From Diplolepis rosae (Eukaryota; Arthropoda; Insecta; Hymenoptera; Diplolepididae), in NCBI GenBank assembly GCA_030998225.1, contig JAPYXD010000697.1, positions 930,001-994,000 on the forward strand: DNA of 64,000 nt. The letters are read 5' to 3'. Within the stretch, counting starts at the first letter, position 1, and every line of letters starts with the position of its first letter. The notes beneath the pieces are model-generated. The model ran no database searches and had not been told where the DNA came from. It worked only from the letters and a program-made list of their open reading frames with translations. Both the position numbers and the translations under genes were made by a program. Positions 23,342 to 37,200 of the stretch are shown here, piece after piece.

Positions 23342-25830
23342 GTTCGTTGTTTTTATACTTTTATTTCAATCTTATTTTGAATAACGTGCTGAGTGTCGAA
23401 TACAACGAGGCAGTTGTTCTTCGATTTTTTATTTTATTTCAATGTTATTTTGAATAACGTGCTGAGTGTTTAATACAAGGAGGCAGTTATTCGTTAATTT
23501 TATATTTTATTTCAATCTTATTTTGAATAACGTGCTGAGTGTTTAATACAACGGGGGAGTTATTCGTTTTTTTTATATTTTATTTCAATCTTATTTTGAA
23601 TAACGTGCTGAGTGTTCAATACAACCAGGCAGTTATTCTTTGATTTTATATTGTTATTTCAACCTTGTTTTGAATAACGTGCAGAGTGTCGAATACAACC
23701 AGGCAGTTATTCTTCGATTTTTTATTTTATTTCAATGTTATTTTGAATAACGTGCTGAGTTTTTAATACAAGGCGGCAGTTATTCTTTGATTTTATATTT
23801 TATTTCAATCTTATTTTGAATAACGTGCTGAGTGTTTAATACAACCAGGCAGTTATTCTTTGATTTTATATTGTTATTTCAACCTTGTTTTGAATAACGT
23901 GCTGAGTGTCGAATACAACGAGGCAGTTGTTCTTCGATTTTTTATTTTATTTCAATGTTATTTTGAATAACGTGCTAAGTGTTTAATACAAGGAGGCAGT
24001 TATTATTTGTTTTTATATTTTTATTTCAATGTTATTTTGAATAACGTGCAGAGTGTTTAATACAACGAGGCAGTTGTTCTTCGATTTTCTATTTCATTTC
24101 AATGTTATTTTGAATAACGGGCTAAGTGTTTAATACAGCCTGGCAGTTATTCGTTAATTTTATATTTTATTTCAATCTTATTTTGAATAACGTGCTGAGT
24201 GTTTAATACAACGAGGCAGTTGTTCTTTAATTTTATATTTTTATTTCAATCTTATTTTGAATAACGTGCTGAGTGTTTAATACAACGAGGTAGTTGTTCT
24301 TCGATTTTGTATTTCATTTCAATGTTACTTTGAATAACGTGCTGAGTGTTTAATACAACGAGGCAGTTGTTCTTTGATTTTATATTTTGTTTCAATCTTA
24401 TTTTAAAAAACGTGCTGAGTGTTTAATACAACGAGGCAGTTGTTCTTCGATTTTCTATTTCATTTCAATGTTATTTTGAATAACGTGCTAAGTGTTTAAT
24501 ACAACCTGGCAGTTATTCGCTAATTTTATATTTTATTTCAATGTTATTTTGAATAACGTGCTGAGTGTTCAATACAACGAGACAGTTGTTCTTCGATTTT
24601 CTATTTCATTTCAATGTTATTTTGAATAACGGGCTAAGTGTTTAATACAGCCTGGCAGTTATACAGTAATTTTATATTTTATTTCAATCTTATTTTGAAT
24701 AACGTGCTGAGTGTTTAATACAACGAGGCAGTTGTTCTTCGTTGTAATATTTTATTTCAATCTTATTTTGAATAACGTGCTGAGTGTTTAATACAAGGAG
24801 GTAGTTATACTTTAATTTTTTATTTTATTTCAATGTTATTTTGAATAACGTGCTGAGTGTTTAATACAACGAGGCAGTTGTTCTTTGATTTTATATTTTA
24901 TTTCAATCTTATTTTGAATAACGTGCTGAGTGTTTAATACAAGGAGGCAGTTATTATTTGTTTTAATATTTTATTTCAATCTTATTTTGAATAACGTGCT
25001 GAGTGTTTAATATAACGAGGCAGTTGTTCTTCGATTTTCTATTTCATTTCAATGTTATTTTGAATAACGTGCTGAGTGTTTAACACAACGAGGCAGTTTT
25101 TCTTCGATTTTCTATTTCATTTCAATGTTATTTTGAATAACGTGCTAAGTGTTTAATACAACCGGGCAGTTATTCGTTAATTTTATATTTTATTTTAATG
25201 TTATTTTGAATAACGTGCTGAGTGTTTAATACAAGGAGGTAGTTATTCTTTAATTTTTTATTTTATTTCAATGTTATTTTGAATAACGTGCTGAGTGTTT
25301 AATACAACGAGGCAGTTGTTCTTTGATTTTATATTTTGTTTCAATCTTATTTTAAAAAACGTGCTGAGTGTTTAATACAAGGAGGCAGTTGTTCTTTGAT
25401 TTTATATTTTTATTTCAATCTTATTTTGAATAACGTGCTGAGTGTTTAATACAAGGAGGCAGTTATTATTTGTTTTAATATTTTATTTCAATCTTATTTT
25501 GAATAACGTGCTGAGTGTTTAATACAACGAGGCAGTTGTTCTTCGATTTTGTATTTCATTTCAATTTTATTTTGAATAACGTGCTGAGTTTTTAATACAA
25601 CCAGGCAGTTGTTCTTCGATTTTATATTTTTATTTCAATCTTATTTTGAATAATGTGCGGAGTGTTCAATACAACGAGACAGTTGTTCTTTAATTTTTTA
25701 TTTTATTTCAATGTTATTTTGAATAACGTGCGGAGTGTTTAATACAACGACGTAGTTATTCTTTGATTTTATATTTTATTTCAATGTTATTTTGAATAAC
25801 GTGCAGAGTGTTTAATACAAGGAGGCAGTT
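23342..25830. repeat. Domain II HOR unit B3 (2,489 bp, about 34 monomers)
   Basis: Bounded by the GTTCGTTG marker at 23342 and 25831. It contains two more ACGGGCTAAGTG monomers (core T at 24115 and 24627) and an odd monomer near 23,550 with ACGGGGGAG and ATTCGTTTTTTTTAT. The block reappears 7,459 bp to the right. Confidence 0.8.
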
Positions 25831-28536
25831 GTTCGTTGTTTTTATACTTTTATTTCAATCTTATTTTGAATAACGTGCTGAGTGTCGAATACAACGAGGC
25901 AGTTGTTCTTCGATTTTTTATTTTATTTCAATGTTATTTTGAATAACGTGCTGAGTGTTTAATACAAGGAGGCAGTTATTCGTTAATTTTATATTTTATT
26001 TCAATCTTATTTTGAATAACGTGCTGAGTGTTTAATACAACGAGGTAGTTATTCTTTGATTTTATATTTTATTTCAATCTTACTTTGAATAACGTGCTGA
26101 GTGTTCAATACAACCAGGCAGTTATTCTTTGATTTTATATTGTTATTTCAACCTTGTTTTGAATAACGTGCAGAGTGTCGAATACAACGAGGCAGTTGTT
26201 CTTCGATTTTTTATTTTATTTCAATGTTATTTTGAATAACGTGCTGAGTGTTTAATACAAGGAGGCAGTTATTCTTTGATTTTATATTTTATTTCAATCT
26301 TACTTTGAATAACGTGCTGAGTGTTTAATACAACCGGGCAGTTATTCTTTGATTTTATATTGTTATTTCAACCTTGTTTTGAATAACGTGCAGAGTGTCG
26401 AATACAACGAGGCAGTTGTTCTTCGATTTTTTATTTTATTTCAATGTTATTTTGAATAACGTGCTGAGTGTTTAATACAAGGAGGCAGTTATTCGTTAAT
26501 TTTATATTTTATTTCAATCTTATTTTGAATAACGTGCTGAGTGTTTAATACAACGAGGTAGTTATTCTTTGATTTTATATTTTATTTCAATCTTATTTTG
26601 AATAACGTGCTGAGTGTTCAATACAACCAGGCAGTTATTCTTTGATTTTATATTGTTATTTCAACCTTGTTTTGAATAACGTGCAGAGTGTCGAATACAA
26701 CGAGGCAGTTGTTCTTCGATTTTTTATTTTATTTCAATGTTATTTTGAATAACGTGCTGAGTGTTTAATACAAGGAGGCAGTTATTCTTTGATTTTATAT
26801 TTTATTTCAATCTTACTTTGAATAACGTGCTGAGTGTTTAATACAACCGGGCAGTTATTCTTTGATTTTATATTGTTATTTCAACCTTGTTTTGAATAAC
26901 GTGCAGAGTGTCGAATACAACGAGGCAGTTGTTCTTCGATTTTTTATTTTATTTCAATGTTATTTTGAATAACGTGCTGAGTGTTTAATACAAGGAGGCA
27001 GTTATTCGTTAATTTTATATTTTATTTCAATCTTATTTTGAATAACGTGCTGAGTGTTTAATACAACGAGGTAGTTATTTTTTGATTTTATATTTTATTT
27101 CAATCTTATTTTGAATAACGTGCTGAGTGTTCAATACAACCAGGCAGTTATTCTTTGATTTTATATTGTTATTTCAACCTTGTTTTGAATAACGTGCAGA
27201 GTGTCGAATACAACGAGGCAGTTGTTCTTCGATTTTTTATTTTATTTCAATGTTATTTTGAATAACGTGCTGAGTGTTTAATACAAGGAGGCAGTTATTC
27301 TTTGATTTTATATTTTTATTTCAATCTTACTTTGAATAACGTGCTGAGTGTTTAATACAAGGAGGCAGTTATTCTTTGATTTTATATTTTATTTCAATCT
27401 TTGAATAACGTGCTGAGTGTTTAATACAACGAGGCAGTTGTTTTTAGTTTTAATATTTTATTTCAATCTTATTTTGAATAACGTGCTGAGTGTTTAATAC
27501 AAGGAGGTAGTTATTCTTTAATTTTTTATTTTATTTCAATGTTATTTTGAATAACGTGCTGAGTGTTTAATACAACGAGGCAGTTGTTCTTTGATTTTAT
27601 ATTTTATTTCAATCTTATTTTGAATAACGTGCTGAGTGTTTAATACAAGGAGGCAGTTATTATTTGTTTTAATATTTTATTTCAATCTTATTTTGAATAA
27701 CGTGCTGAGTGTTTAATATAACGAGGCAGTTGTTCTTCGATTTTCTATTTCATTTCAATGTTATTTTGAATAACGTGCTGAGTGTTTAATATAACGAGGC
27801 AGTTGTTCTTCGATTTTCTAATTCATTTCAATGTTATTTTGAATAACGTGCTAAGTGTTTAATACAACCGGGCAGTTATTCGTTAATTTTATATTTTATT
27901 TTAATGTTATTTTGAATAACGTGCTGAGTGTTTAATACAAGGAGGTAGTTATTCTTTAATTTTTTATTTTATTTCAATGTTATTTTGAATAACGTGCTGA
28001 GTGTTTAATACAACGAGGCAGTTGTTCTTTGATTTTATATTTTGTTTCAATCTTATTTTAAAAAACGTGCTGAGTGTTTAATACAAGGAGGCAGTTGTTC
28101 TTTGATTTTATATTTTTATTTCAATCTTATTTTGAATAACGTTCTGAGTGTTTAATACAAGGAGGCAGTTATTATTTGTTTTAATATTTTATTTCAATCT
28201 TATTTTGAATAACGTGCTGAGTGTTTAATACAACGAGGCAGTTGTTCTTCGATTTTGTATTTCATTTCAATTTTATTTTGAATAACGTGCTGAGTTTTTA
28301 ATACAACCAGGCAGTTGTTCTTCGATTTTATATTTTTATTTCAATCTTATTTTGAATAATGTGCGGAGTGTTCAATACAACGAGACAGTTGTTCTTTAAT
28401 TTTTTATTTTATTTCAATGTTATTTTGAATAACGTGCGGAGTGTTTAATACAACGACGTAGTTATTCTTTGATTTTATATTTTATTTCAATGTTATTTTG
28501 AATAACGTGCAGAGTGTTTAATACAAGGAGGCAGTT
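25831..28536. repeat. Domain II HOR unit B4 (2,706 bp), near copy of B1
   Basis: Starts 8,195 bp after B1 and follows the same order of monomers. The rare GAATAACGTTCTGAG core appears at 28,141, 8,192 bp after its counterpart at 19,949. S2 monomers at 26170, 26390, 26683, 26903 and 27196 repeat the 220/293 spacing of B1. A local difference lies at about 27,300-27,480, where a 69 bp monomer and a TTTTTAGTTTTAATATT monomer are present. Confidence 0.85.
26170..27195. repeat. Two tandem copies of the 513 bp 7-monomer HOR
   Basis: S2 starts at 26170, 26390, 26683, 26903 and 27196 (220, 293, 220, 293). Each starts exactly 8,195 bp after its counterpart in 17,975-19,001, so the 7-monomer HOR was copied as part of the larger duplication. 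Confidence 0.9.
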
Positions 28537-30801
28537 GTTCGTTGTTTTTATACTTTTATTTCAATCTTATTTTGAATAACGTGCTGAGTGTCGAATACAA
28601 CGAGGCAGTTGTTCTTCGATTTTTTATTTTATTTCAATGTTATTTTGAATAACGTGCTGAGTGTTTAATACAAGGAGGCAGTTATTCGTTAATTTTATAT
28701 TTTATTTCAATCTTATTTTGAATAACGTGCTGAGTGTTTAATACAACCGGGCAGTTATTCGTTAATTTTATATTTTATTTCAATCTTATTTTGAATAACG
28801 TGCTGAGTGTTCAATACAACCAGGCAGTTATTCTTTGATTTTATATTGTTATTTCAACCTTGTTTTGAATAACGTGCAGAGTGTCGAATACAACGAGGCA
28901 GTTGTTCTTCGATTTTTTATTTTATTTCAATGTTATTTTGAATAACGTGCTGAGTGTTTAATACAAGGAGGCAGTTATTCTTTGATTTTATATTTTATTT
29001 CAATCTTATTTTGAATAACGTGCTGAGTGTTCAATACAACCAGGCAGTTATTCTTTGATTTTATATTGTTATTTCAACCTTGTTTTGAATAACGTGCAGA
29101 GTGTCGAATACAACGAGGCAGTTGTTCTTCGATTTTTTATTTTATTTCAATGTTATTTTGAATAACGTGCTGAGTGTTTAATACAAGGAGGCAGTTATTC
29201 TTTGATTTTATATTTTATTTCAATCTTACTTTGAATAACGTGCTGAGTGTTTAATACAACCGGGCAGTTATTCGTTGATTTTATATTTCATTTCAATTTT
29301 ATTTTGAATAACGTGCAGAGTGTCGAATACAACGAGGCAGTTGTTCTTCGATTTTTTATTTTATTTCAATGTTATTTTGAATAACGTGCTGAGTGTTTAA
29401 TACAAGGAGGCAGTTATTCGTTAATTTTATATTTTATTTCAATCTTATTTTGAATAACGTGCTGAGTGTTTAATACAACGAGGCAGTTGTTCTTCGATTT
29501 TATATTTTATTTCAATCTTATTTTGAATAACGTGCTGAGTGTTCAATACAACCAGGCAGTTATTCTTTGATTTTATATTGTTATTTCAACCTTGTTTTGA
29601 ATAACGTGCAGAGTGTCGAATACAACGAGGCAGTTGTTCTTCGATTTTTTATTTTATTTCAATGTTATTTTGAATAACGTGCTGAGTGTTTAATACAAGG
29701 AGGCAGTTATTCTTTGATTTTATATTTTATTTCAATCTTTGAATAACGTGCTGAGTGTTCAATACAACCAGGCAGTTATTCTTTGATTTTATATTGTTAT
29801 TTCAACCTTGTTTTGAATAACGTGCTGAGTGTCGAATACAACGAGGCAGTTGTTCTTCGATTTTTTATTTTATTTCAATGTTATTTTGAATAACGTGCTG
29901 AGTTTTTAATACAACCAGGCAGTTTTTCGTTAATTTTATATTTTATTTCAATCTTATTTTGAAAAACGTGCTGAGTGTTTAATACAACGAGGTAGTTATT
30001 CTTTGATTTTATATTTTTATTTCAATCTTATTTTGAATAACGTGCTGAGTGTTTAATACAAGGAGGCAGTTATTATTTGTTTTAATATTTTATTTCAATC
30101 TTATTTTGAATAACGGGCTAAGTGTTTAATACAGCCTGGCAGTTATACAGTAATTTTATATTTTATTTCAATCTTATTTTGAATAACGTGCTGAGTGTTT
30201 AATACAAGGAGGCAGTTATTATTTGTTTTAATATTTTATTTCAATCTTATTTTGAATAACGTGCTGAGTGTTTAATACAACCAGGCAGTTATACAGTAAT
30301 TTTATATTTTATTTCAATGTTATTTTGAATAACGGGCTAAGTGTTTAATACAGCCTGTCAGTTATACAGTAATTTTATATTTTATTTCAATCTTATTTTG
30401 AATAACGTGCTGAGTGTTTAATACAACGAGGCAGTTGTTCTTCGATTTTCTATTTCATTTCAATGTTATTTTGAATAACGTGCTAAGTGTTTAATACAAG
30501 GAGGCAGTTGTTCTTTGATTTTATATTTCATTTCAATGTTATTTTGAATAACGTGCTGAGTGTTTAATACAACGAGGTAGTTATTTTTTGATTTTATATT
30601 TTATTTCAATCTTATTTTGAATAACGTGCTGAGTGTTTAATACAAGGAGGCAGTTATTATTTGTTTTAATATTTTATTTCAATCTTATTTTGAATAACGT
30701 GCTGAGTGTTTAATATAACGAGGCAGTTGTTCTTCGATTTTCTATTTCATTTCAATTTTATTTTGAATAACGTGCAGAGTGTTTAATACAAGGAGGCAGT
30801 T
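28537..30801. repeat. Domain II HOR unit B5 (2,265 bp, about 31 monomers)
   Basis: Bounded by the GTTCGTTG marker at 28537 and 30802. From about 29,280 to 30,110 it matches 21,600-22,430 with a shift of 7,680 bp. After 30,110 the shift drops to 7,460 bp, because three monomers present at about 22,440-22,650 are absent here. ACGGGCTAAG cores occur at 30,111 and 30,330. Confidence 0.8.
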
Positions 30802-33216
30802 GTTCGTTGTTTTTATACTTTTATTTCAATCTTATTTTGAATAACGTGCTGAGTGTCGAATACAACGAGGCAGTTGTTCTTCGATTTTTTATTTTATTTC
30901 AATGTTATTTTGAATAACGTGCTGAGTGTTTAATACAAGGAGGCAGTTATTCGTTAATTTTATATTTTATTTCAATCTTATTTTGAATAACGTGCTGAGT
31001 GTTTAATACAACGAGGTAGTTATTCGTTAATTTTATATTTTATTTCAATCTTATTTTGAATAACGTGCTGAGTGTTCAATACAACCAGGCAGTTATTCTT
31101 TGATTTTATATTGTTATTTCAACCTTGTTTTGAATAACGTGCAGAGTGTCGAATACAACGAGGCAGTTGTTCTTCGATTTTTTATTTTATTTCAATGTTA
31201 TTTTGAATAACGTGCTGAGTGTTTAATACAAGGAGGCAGTTATTCTTTGATTTTATATTTTATTTCAATCTTACTTTGAATAACGTGCTGAGTGTTCAAT
31301 ACAACCAGGCAGTTATTCTTTGATTTTATATTGTTATTTCAACCTTGTTTTGAATAACGTGCTGAGTGTCGAATACAACGAGGCAGTTGTTCTTCGATTT
31401 TTTATTTTATTTCAATGTTATTTTGAATAACGTGCTGAGTGTTTAATACAAGGAGGCAGTTATTCTTTGATTTTATATTTTATTTCAATCTTATTTTGAA
31501 TAACGTGCTGAGTGTTTAATACAACGAGGCAGTTGTTCTTCGATTTTCTATTTCATTTCAATGTTATTTTGAATAACGGGCTAAGTGTTTAATACAGCCT
31601 GGCAGTTATTCGTTAATTTTATATTTTATTTCAATCTTATTTTGAATAACGTGCTGAGTGTTTAATACAACGAGGCAGTTGTTCTTTAATTTTATATTTT
31701 TATTTCAATCTTATTTTGAATAATGTGCGGAGTGTTCAATACAACGAGACAGTTGTTCTTCGATTTTGTATTTCATTTCAATGTTACTTTGAATAACGTG
31801 CTGAGTGTTTAATACAACGAGGCAGTTGTTCTTTGATTTTATATTTTGTTTCAATCTTATTTTAAAAAACGTGCTGAGTGTTTAATACAACGAGGCAGTT
31901 GTTCTTCGATTTTCTATTTCATTTCAATGTTATTTTGAATAACGTGCTAAGTGTTTAATACAACCTGGCAGTTATTCGTTTATTTTATATTTTATTTCAA
32001 TGTTATTTTGAATAACGTGCTGAGTGTTCAATACAACGAGACAGTTGTTCTTCGATTTTCTATTTCATTTCAATGTTATTTTGAATAACGGGCTAAGTGT
32101 TTAATACAGCCTGGCAGTTATACAGTAATTTTATATTTTATTTCAATCTTATTTTGAATAACGTGCTGAGTGTTTAATACAACGAGGCAGTTATTATTTG
32201 TTTTAATATTTTATTTCAATCTTATTTTGAATAACGTGCTGAGTGTTTAATACAAGGAGGTAGTTATACTTTAATTTTTTATTTTATTTCAATGTTATTT
32301 TGAATAACGTGCAGAGTGTTTAATACAACGAGGCAGTTGTTCTTTGATTTTATATTTTATTTCAATCTTATTTTGAATAACGTGCTGAGTGTTTAATACA
32401 AGGAGGCAGTTATTATTTGTTTTAATATTTTATTTCAATCTTATTTTGAATAACGTGCTGAGTGTTTAATATAACGAGGCAGTTGTTCTTCGATTTTCTA
32501 TTTCATTTCAATGTTATTTTGAATAACGTGCTAAGTGTTTAATACAACCAGGCAGTTTTTCTTCGATTTTCTATTTCATTTCAATGTTATTTTGAATAAC
32601 GTGCTAAGTGTTTAATACAACCGGGCAGTTATTCGTTAATTTTATATTTTATTTTAATGTTATTTTGAATAACGTGCTGAGTGTTTAATACAAGGAGGTA
32701 GTTATTCTTTAATTTTTTATTTTATTTCAATGTTATTTTGAATAACGTGCTGAGTGTTTAATACAACGAGGCAGTTGTTCTTTGATTTTATATTTTGTTT
32801 CAATCTTATTTTAAAAAACGTGCTGAGTGTTTAATACAAGGAGGCAGTTGTTCTTTGATTTTATATTTTTATTTCAATCTTATTTTGAATAACGTGCTGA
32901 GTGTTTAATACAAGGAGGCAGTTATTATTTGTTTTAATATTTTATTTCAATCTTATTTTGAATAACGTGCTGAGTGTTTAATACGACGAGGCAGTTGTTC
33001 TTCGATTTTGTATTTCATTTCAATTTTATTTTGAATAACGTGCTGAGTTTTTAATACAACCAGGCAGTTGTTCTTCGATTTTATATTTTTATTTCAATCT
33101 TATTTTGAATAATGTGCGGGGTGTTCAATACAACGAGACAGTTGTTCTTTAATTTTTTATTTTATTTCAATGTTATTTTGAATAACGTGCTGAGTGTTTA
33201 ATACAAGGAGGCAGTT
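30802..33216. repeat. Domain II HOR unit B6 (2,415 bp, about 33 monomers)
   Basis: Corresponds to B3 with a shift of about 7,459 bp (ACGGGCTAAG cores at 31574 and 32086 against 24115 and 24627). Near its right end one GCGGAG/CGACGTAG monomer found in B3 at about 25,730 is missing, and the shift falls to 7,386 bp at the marker. One GCGGGGTGTTCAATAC variant is seen near 33,117. Confidence 0.8.
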
Positions 33217-34219
33217 GTTCGTTGTTTTTATACTTTTATTTCAATCTTATTTTGAATAACGTGCTGAGTGTCGAATACAACGAGGCAGTTGTTCTTCGAT
33301 TTTTTATTTTATTTCAATGTTATTTTGAATAACGTGCTGAGTGTTTAATACAAGGAGGCAGTTATTCGTTAATTTTATATTTTATTTCAATCTTATTTTG
33401 AATAACGTGCTGAGTGTTTAATACAACGAGGTAGTTATTCTTTGATTTTATATTTTATGTCAATCTTACTTTGAATAACGTGCTGAGTGTTCAATACAAC
33501 CAGGCAGTTATTCTTTGATTTTATATTGTTATTTCAACCTTGTTTTGAATAACGTGCAGAGTGTCGAATACAACGAGGCAGTTGTTCTTCGATTTTTTAT
33601 TTTATTTCAATGTTATTTTGAATAACGTGCTGAGTGTTTAATACAAGGAGGCAGTTATTCTTTGATTTTATATTTTATTTCAATCTTACTTTGAATAACG
33701 TGCTGAGTGTTTAATACAACCAGGCAGTTATTCTTTGATTTTATATTGTTATTTCAACCTTGTTTTGAATAACGTGCTGTGTGTAGAATACAACGAGGCA
33801 GTTGTTCTTCGATTTTTTATTTTATTTCAATGTTATTTTGAATAACGTGCTGAGTGTTTAATACAAGGAGGCAGTTATTCTTTGATTTTATATTTTATTT
33901 CAATCTTACTTTGAATAACGTGCTGAGTGTTTAATACAACCGGGCAGTTATTCGTTGATTTTATATTTTATTTCAATCTTATTTTGAATAACGTGCTGAG
34001 TGTTCAATACAACGAGGCAGTTGTTCTTTGATTTTTTACTTTATTTCAATGTTATTTTGAATAACGTGCTGAGTGTTTAATACAAGGAGCTAGTTATTCT
34101 TTAATTTTTTATTTTATTTCAATGTTATTTTGAATAACGTGCTGAGTGTTTAATATAACGAGGCAGTTGTTCTTCGATTTTCTATTTCATTTCAATGTTA
34201 TTTTTAATAACGTGCTGAG
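33217..34219. repeat. Domain II HOR unit B7, S-type run
   Basis: Begins with the last GTTCGTTG marker I can find in the window (33217), followed by S1, S2 and S3 monomers. One S2-like monomer near 33,780 has GTGCTGTGTGTAGAATAC. A short stretch at 34,020-34,220 has GATTTTTTACTTT and GGAGCTAGTTATTC variants. No later marker bounds the unit on the right. Confidence 0.7.
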
Positions 34220-37200
34220 TGTTTAATACAAGGAGGCAGTTGTTCTTTGATTTTATATTTTATTTCAATCTTACTTTGAATAACGTGCTGAGTGTTTAAT
34301 ACAACCGGGCAGTTATTCTTTGATTTTATATTTCATTTCAATTTTATTTTGAATAACGTGCAGAGTGTCGAATACAACGAGGCAGTTGTTCTTCGATTTT
34401 TTATTTTATTTCAATGTTATTTTGAATAACGTGCTGAGTGTTTAATACAAGGAGGCAGTTATTCGTTAATTTTATATTTTATTTCAATCTTATTTTGAAT
34501 AACGTGCTGAGTGTTTAATACAACGAGGTAGTTATTTTTTGATTTTATATTTTATTTCAATCTTTGAATAACGTGCTGAGTGTTCAATACAACCAGGCAG
34601 TTATTCTTTGATTTTATATTGTTATTTCAACCTTGTTTTGAATAACGTGCAGAGTGTCGAATACAACGAGGCAGTTGTTCTTCGATTTTTTATTTTATTT
34701 CAATGTTATTTTGAATAACGTGCTGAGTTTTTAATACAACCAGGCAGTTTTTCGTTAATTTTATATTTTATTTCAATCTTATTTTGAAAAACGTGCTGAG
34801 TGTTTAATACAACGAGGTAGTTATTTTTTGATTTTATATTTTATTTCAATCTTATTTTGAATAACGTGCTGAGTGTTTAATACAAGGAGGCAGTTATTAT
34901 TTGTTTTAATATTTTATTTCAATCTTATTTTGAATAACGTGCTGAGTGTTTAATATAACGAGGCAGTTGTTCTTCGATTTTCTATTTCATTTCAATGTTA
35001 TTTTTAATAACGTGCTAAGTGTTTAATACAACCGGGCAGTTATTCGTTAATTTTATATTTTATTTCAATGTTACTTTGAATAACGTGCTGAGTGTTTAAT
35101 ACAACGAGGCAGTTGTTTTTCGTTGTAATATTTTATTTCAATCTTATTTTGAATAACGTGCTGAGTGTTTAATACGACGAGGCAGTTGTTCTTCGATTTT
35201 GTATTTCATTTCAATTTTATTTTGAATAACGTGCTGAGTTTTTAATACAACCAGGCAGTTGTTCTTCGATTTTATATTTTTATTTCAATCTTATTTTGAA
35301 TAATGTGCGGAGTGTTCAATACAACGAGACAGTTGTTCTTCGATTTTCTATTTCATTTCAATGTTATTTTGAATAACGGGCTAAGTGTTTAATACAGCCT
35401 GGCAGTTATACAGTAATTTTATATTTTATTTCAATCTTATTTTGAATAACGTGCTGAGTGTTTAATACAAGGAGGTAGTTATTTTTTGATTTTATATTTT
35501 ATTTCAATCTTATTTTGAATAACGTGCTGAGTGTTTAATACAAGGAGGCAGTTATTATTTGTTTTAATATTTTATTTCAATCTTATTTTGAATAACGTGC
35601 TGAGTGTTTAACACAACGAGGCAGTTGTTCTTCGATTTTCTATTTCATTTCAATGTTATTTTGAATAACGTGCTAAGTGTTTAATACAACGAGGCAGTTG
35701 TTCTTCGATTTTGTATTTCATTTCAATTTTATTTTGAATAACGTGCTGAGTGTTTAATACAAGGAGGCAGTTATTCTTTGATTTTATATTTTATTTCAAT
35801 CTTACTTTGAATAACGTGCTGAGTGTTTAATACAACCGGGCAGTTGTTCTTTGATTTTATATTTCATTTCAATTTTATTTTGAATAACGTGCAGAGTGTC
35901 GAATACAACGAGGCAGTTGTTCTTCGATTTTTTATTTTATTTCAATGTTATTTTGAATAACGTGCTGAGTGTTTAATACAAGGAGGCAGTTATTCGTTAA
36001 TTTTATATTTTATTTCAATCTTATTTTGAATAACGTGCTGAGTGTTTAATACAACGAGGTAGTTATTTTTTGATTTTATATTTTATTTCAATCTTATTTT
36101 GAATAACGTGCTGAGTGTTCAATACAACCAGGCAGTTATTCTTTGATTTTATATTGTTATTTCAACCTTGTTTTGAATAACGTGCAGAGTGTCGAATACA
36201 ACGAGGCAGTTGTTCTTCGATTTTTTATTTTATTTCAATGTTATTTTGAATAACGTGCTGAGTGTTTAATACAAGGAGGCAGTTATTCTTTGATTTTATA
36301 TTTTATTTCAATCTTTGAATAACGTGCTGAGTGTTCAATACAACCAGGCAGTTATTCTTTGATTTTATATTGTTATTTCAACCTTGTTTTGAATAACGTG
36401 CAGAGTGTCGAATACAACGAGGCAGTTGTTCTTCGATTTTTTATTTTATTTCAATGTTATTTTGAATAACGTGCTGAGTTTTTAATACAACCAGGCAGTT
36501 TTTCGTTAATTTTATATTTTATTTCAATCTTATTTTGAAAAACGTGCTGAGTGTTTAATACAACGAGGTAGTTATTCTTTGATTTTATATTTTTATTTCA
36601 ATCTTATTTTGAATAACGTGCTGAGTGTTTAATACAAGGAGGCAGTTATTATTTGTTTTAATATTTTATTTCAATCTTATTTTGAATAACGTGCTGAGTG
36701 TTTAATATAACGAGGCAGTTGTTCTTCGATTTTCTATTTCATTTCAATGTTATTTTTAATAACGTGCTAAGTGTTTAATACAACCGGGCAGTTATTCGTT
36801 AATTTTATATTTTATTTCAATGTTACTTTGAATAACGTGCTGAGTGTTTAATACAACGAGGCAGTTGTTTTTCGTTGTAATATTTTATTTCAATCTTATT
36901 TTGAATAACGTGCTGAGTGTTTAATACGACGAGGCAGTTGTTCTTCGATTTTGTATTTCATTTCAATTTTATTTTGAATAACGTGCTGAGTTTTTAATAC
37001 AACCAGGCAGTTGTTCTTCGATTTTATATTTTTATTTCAATCTTATTTTGAATAATGTGCGGAGTGTTCAATACAACGAGACAGTTGTTCTTCGATTTTC
37101 TATTTCATTTCAATGTTATTTTGAATAACGGGCTAAGTGTTTAATACAGCCTGGCAGTTATACAGTAATTTTATATTTTATTTCAATCTTATTTTGAATA

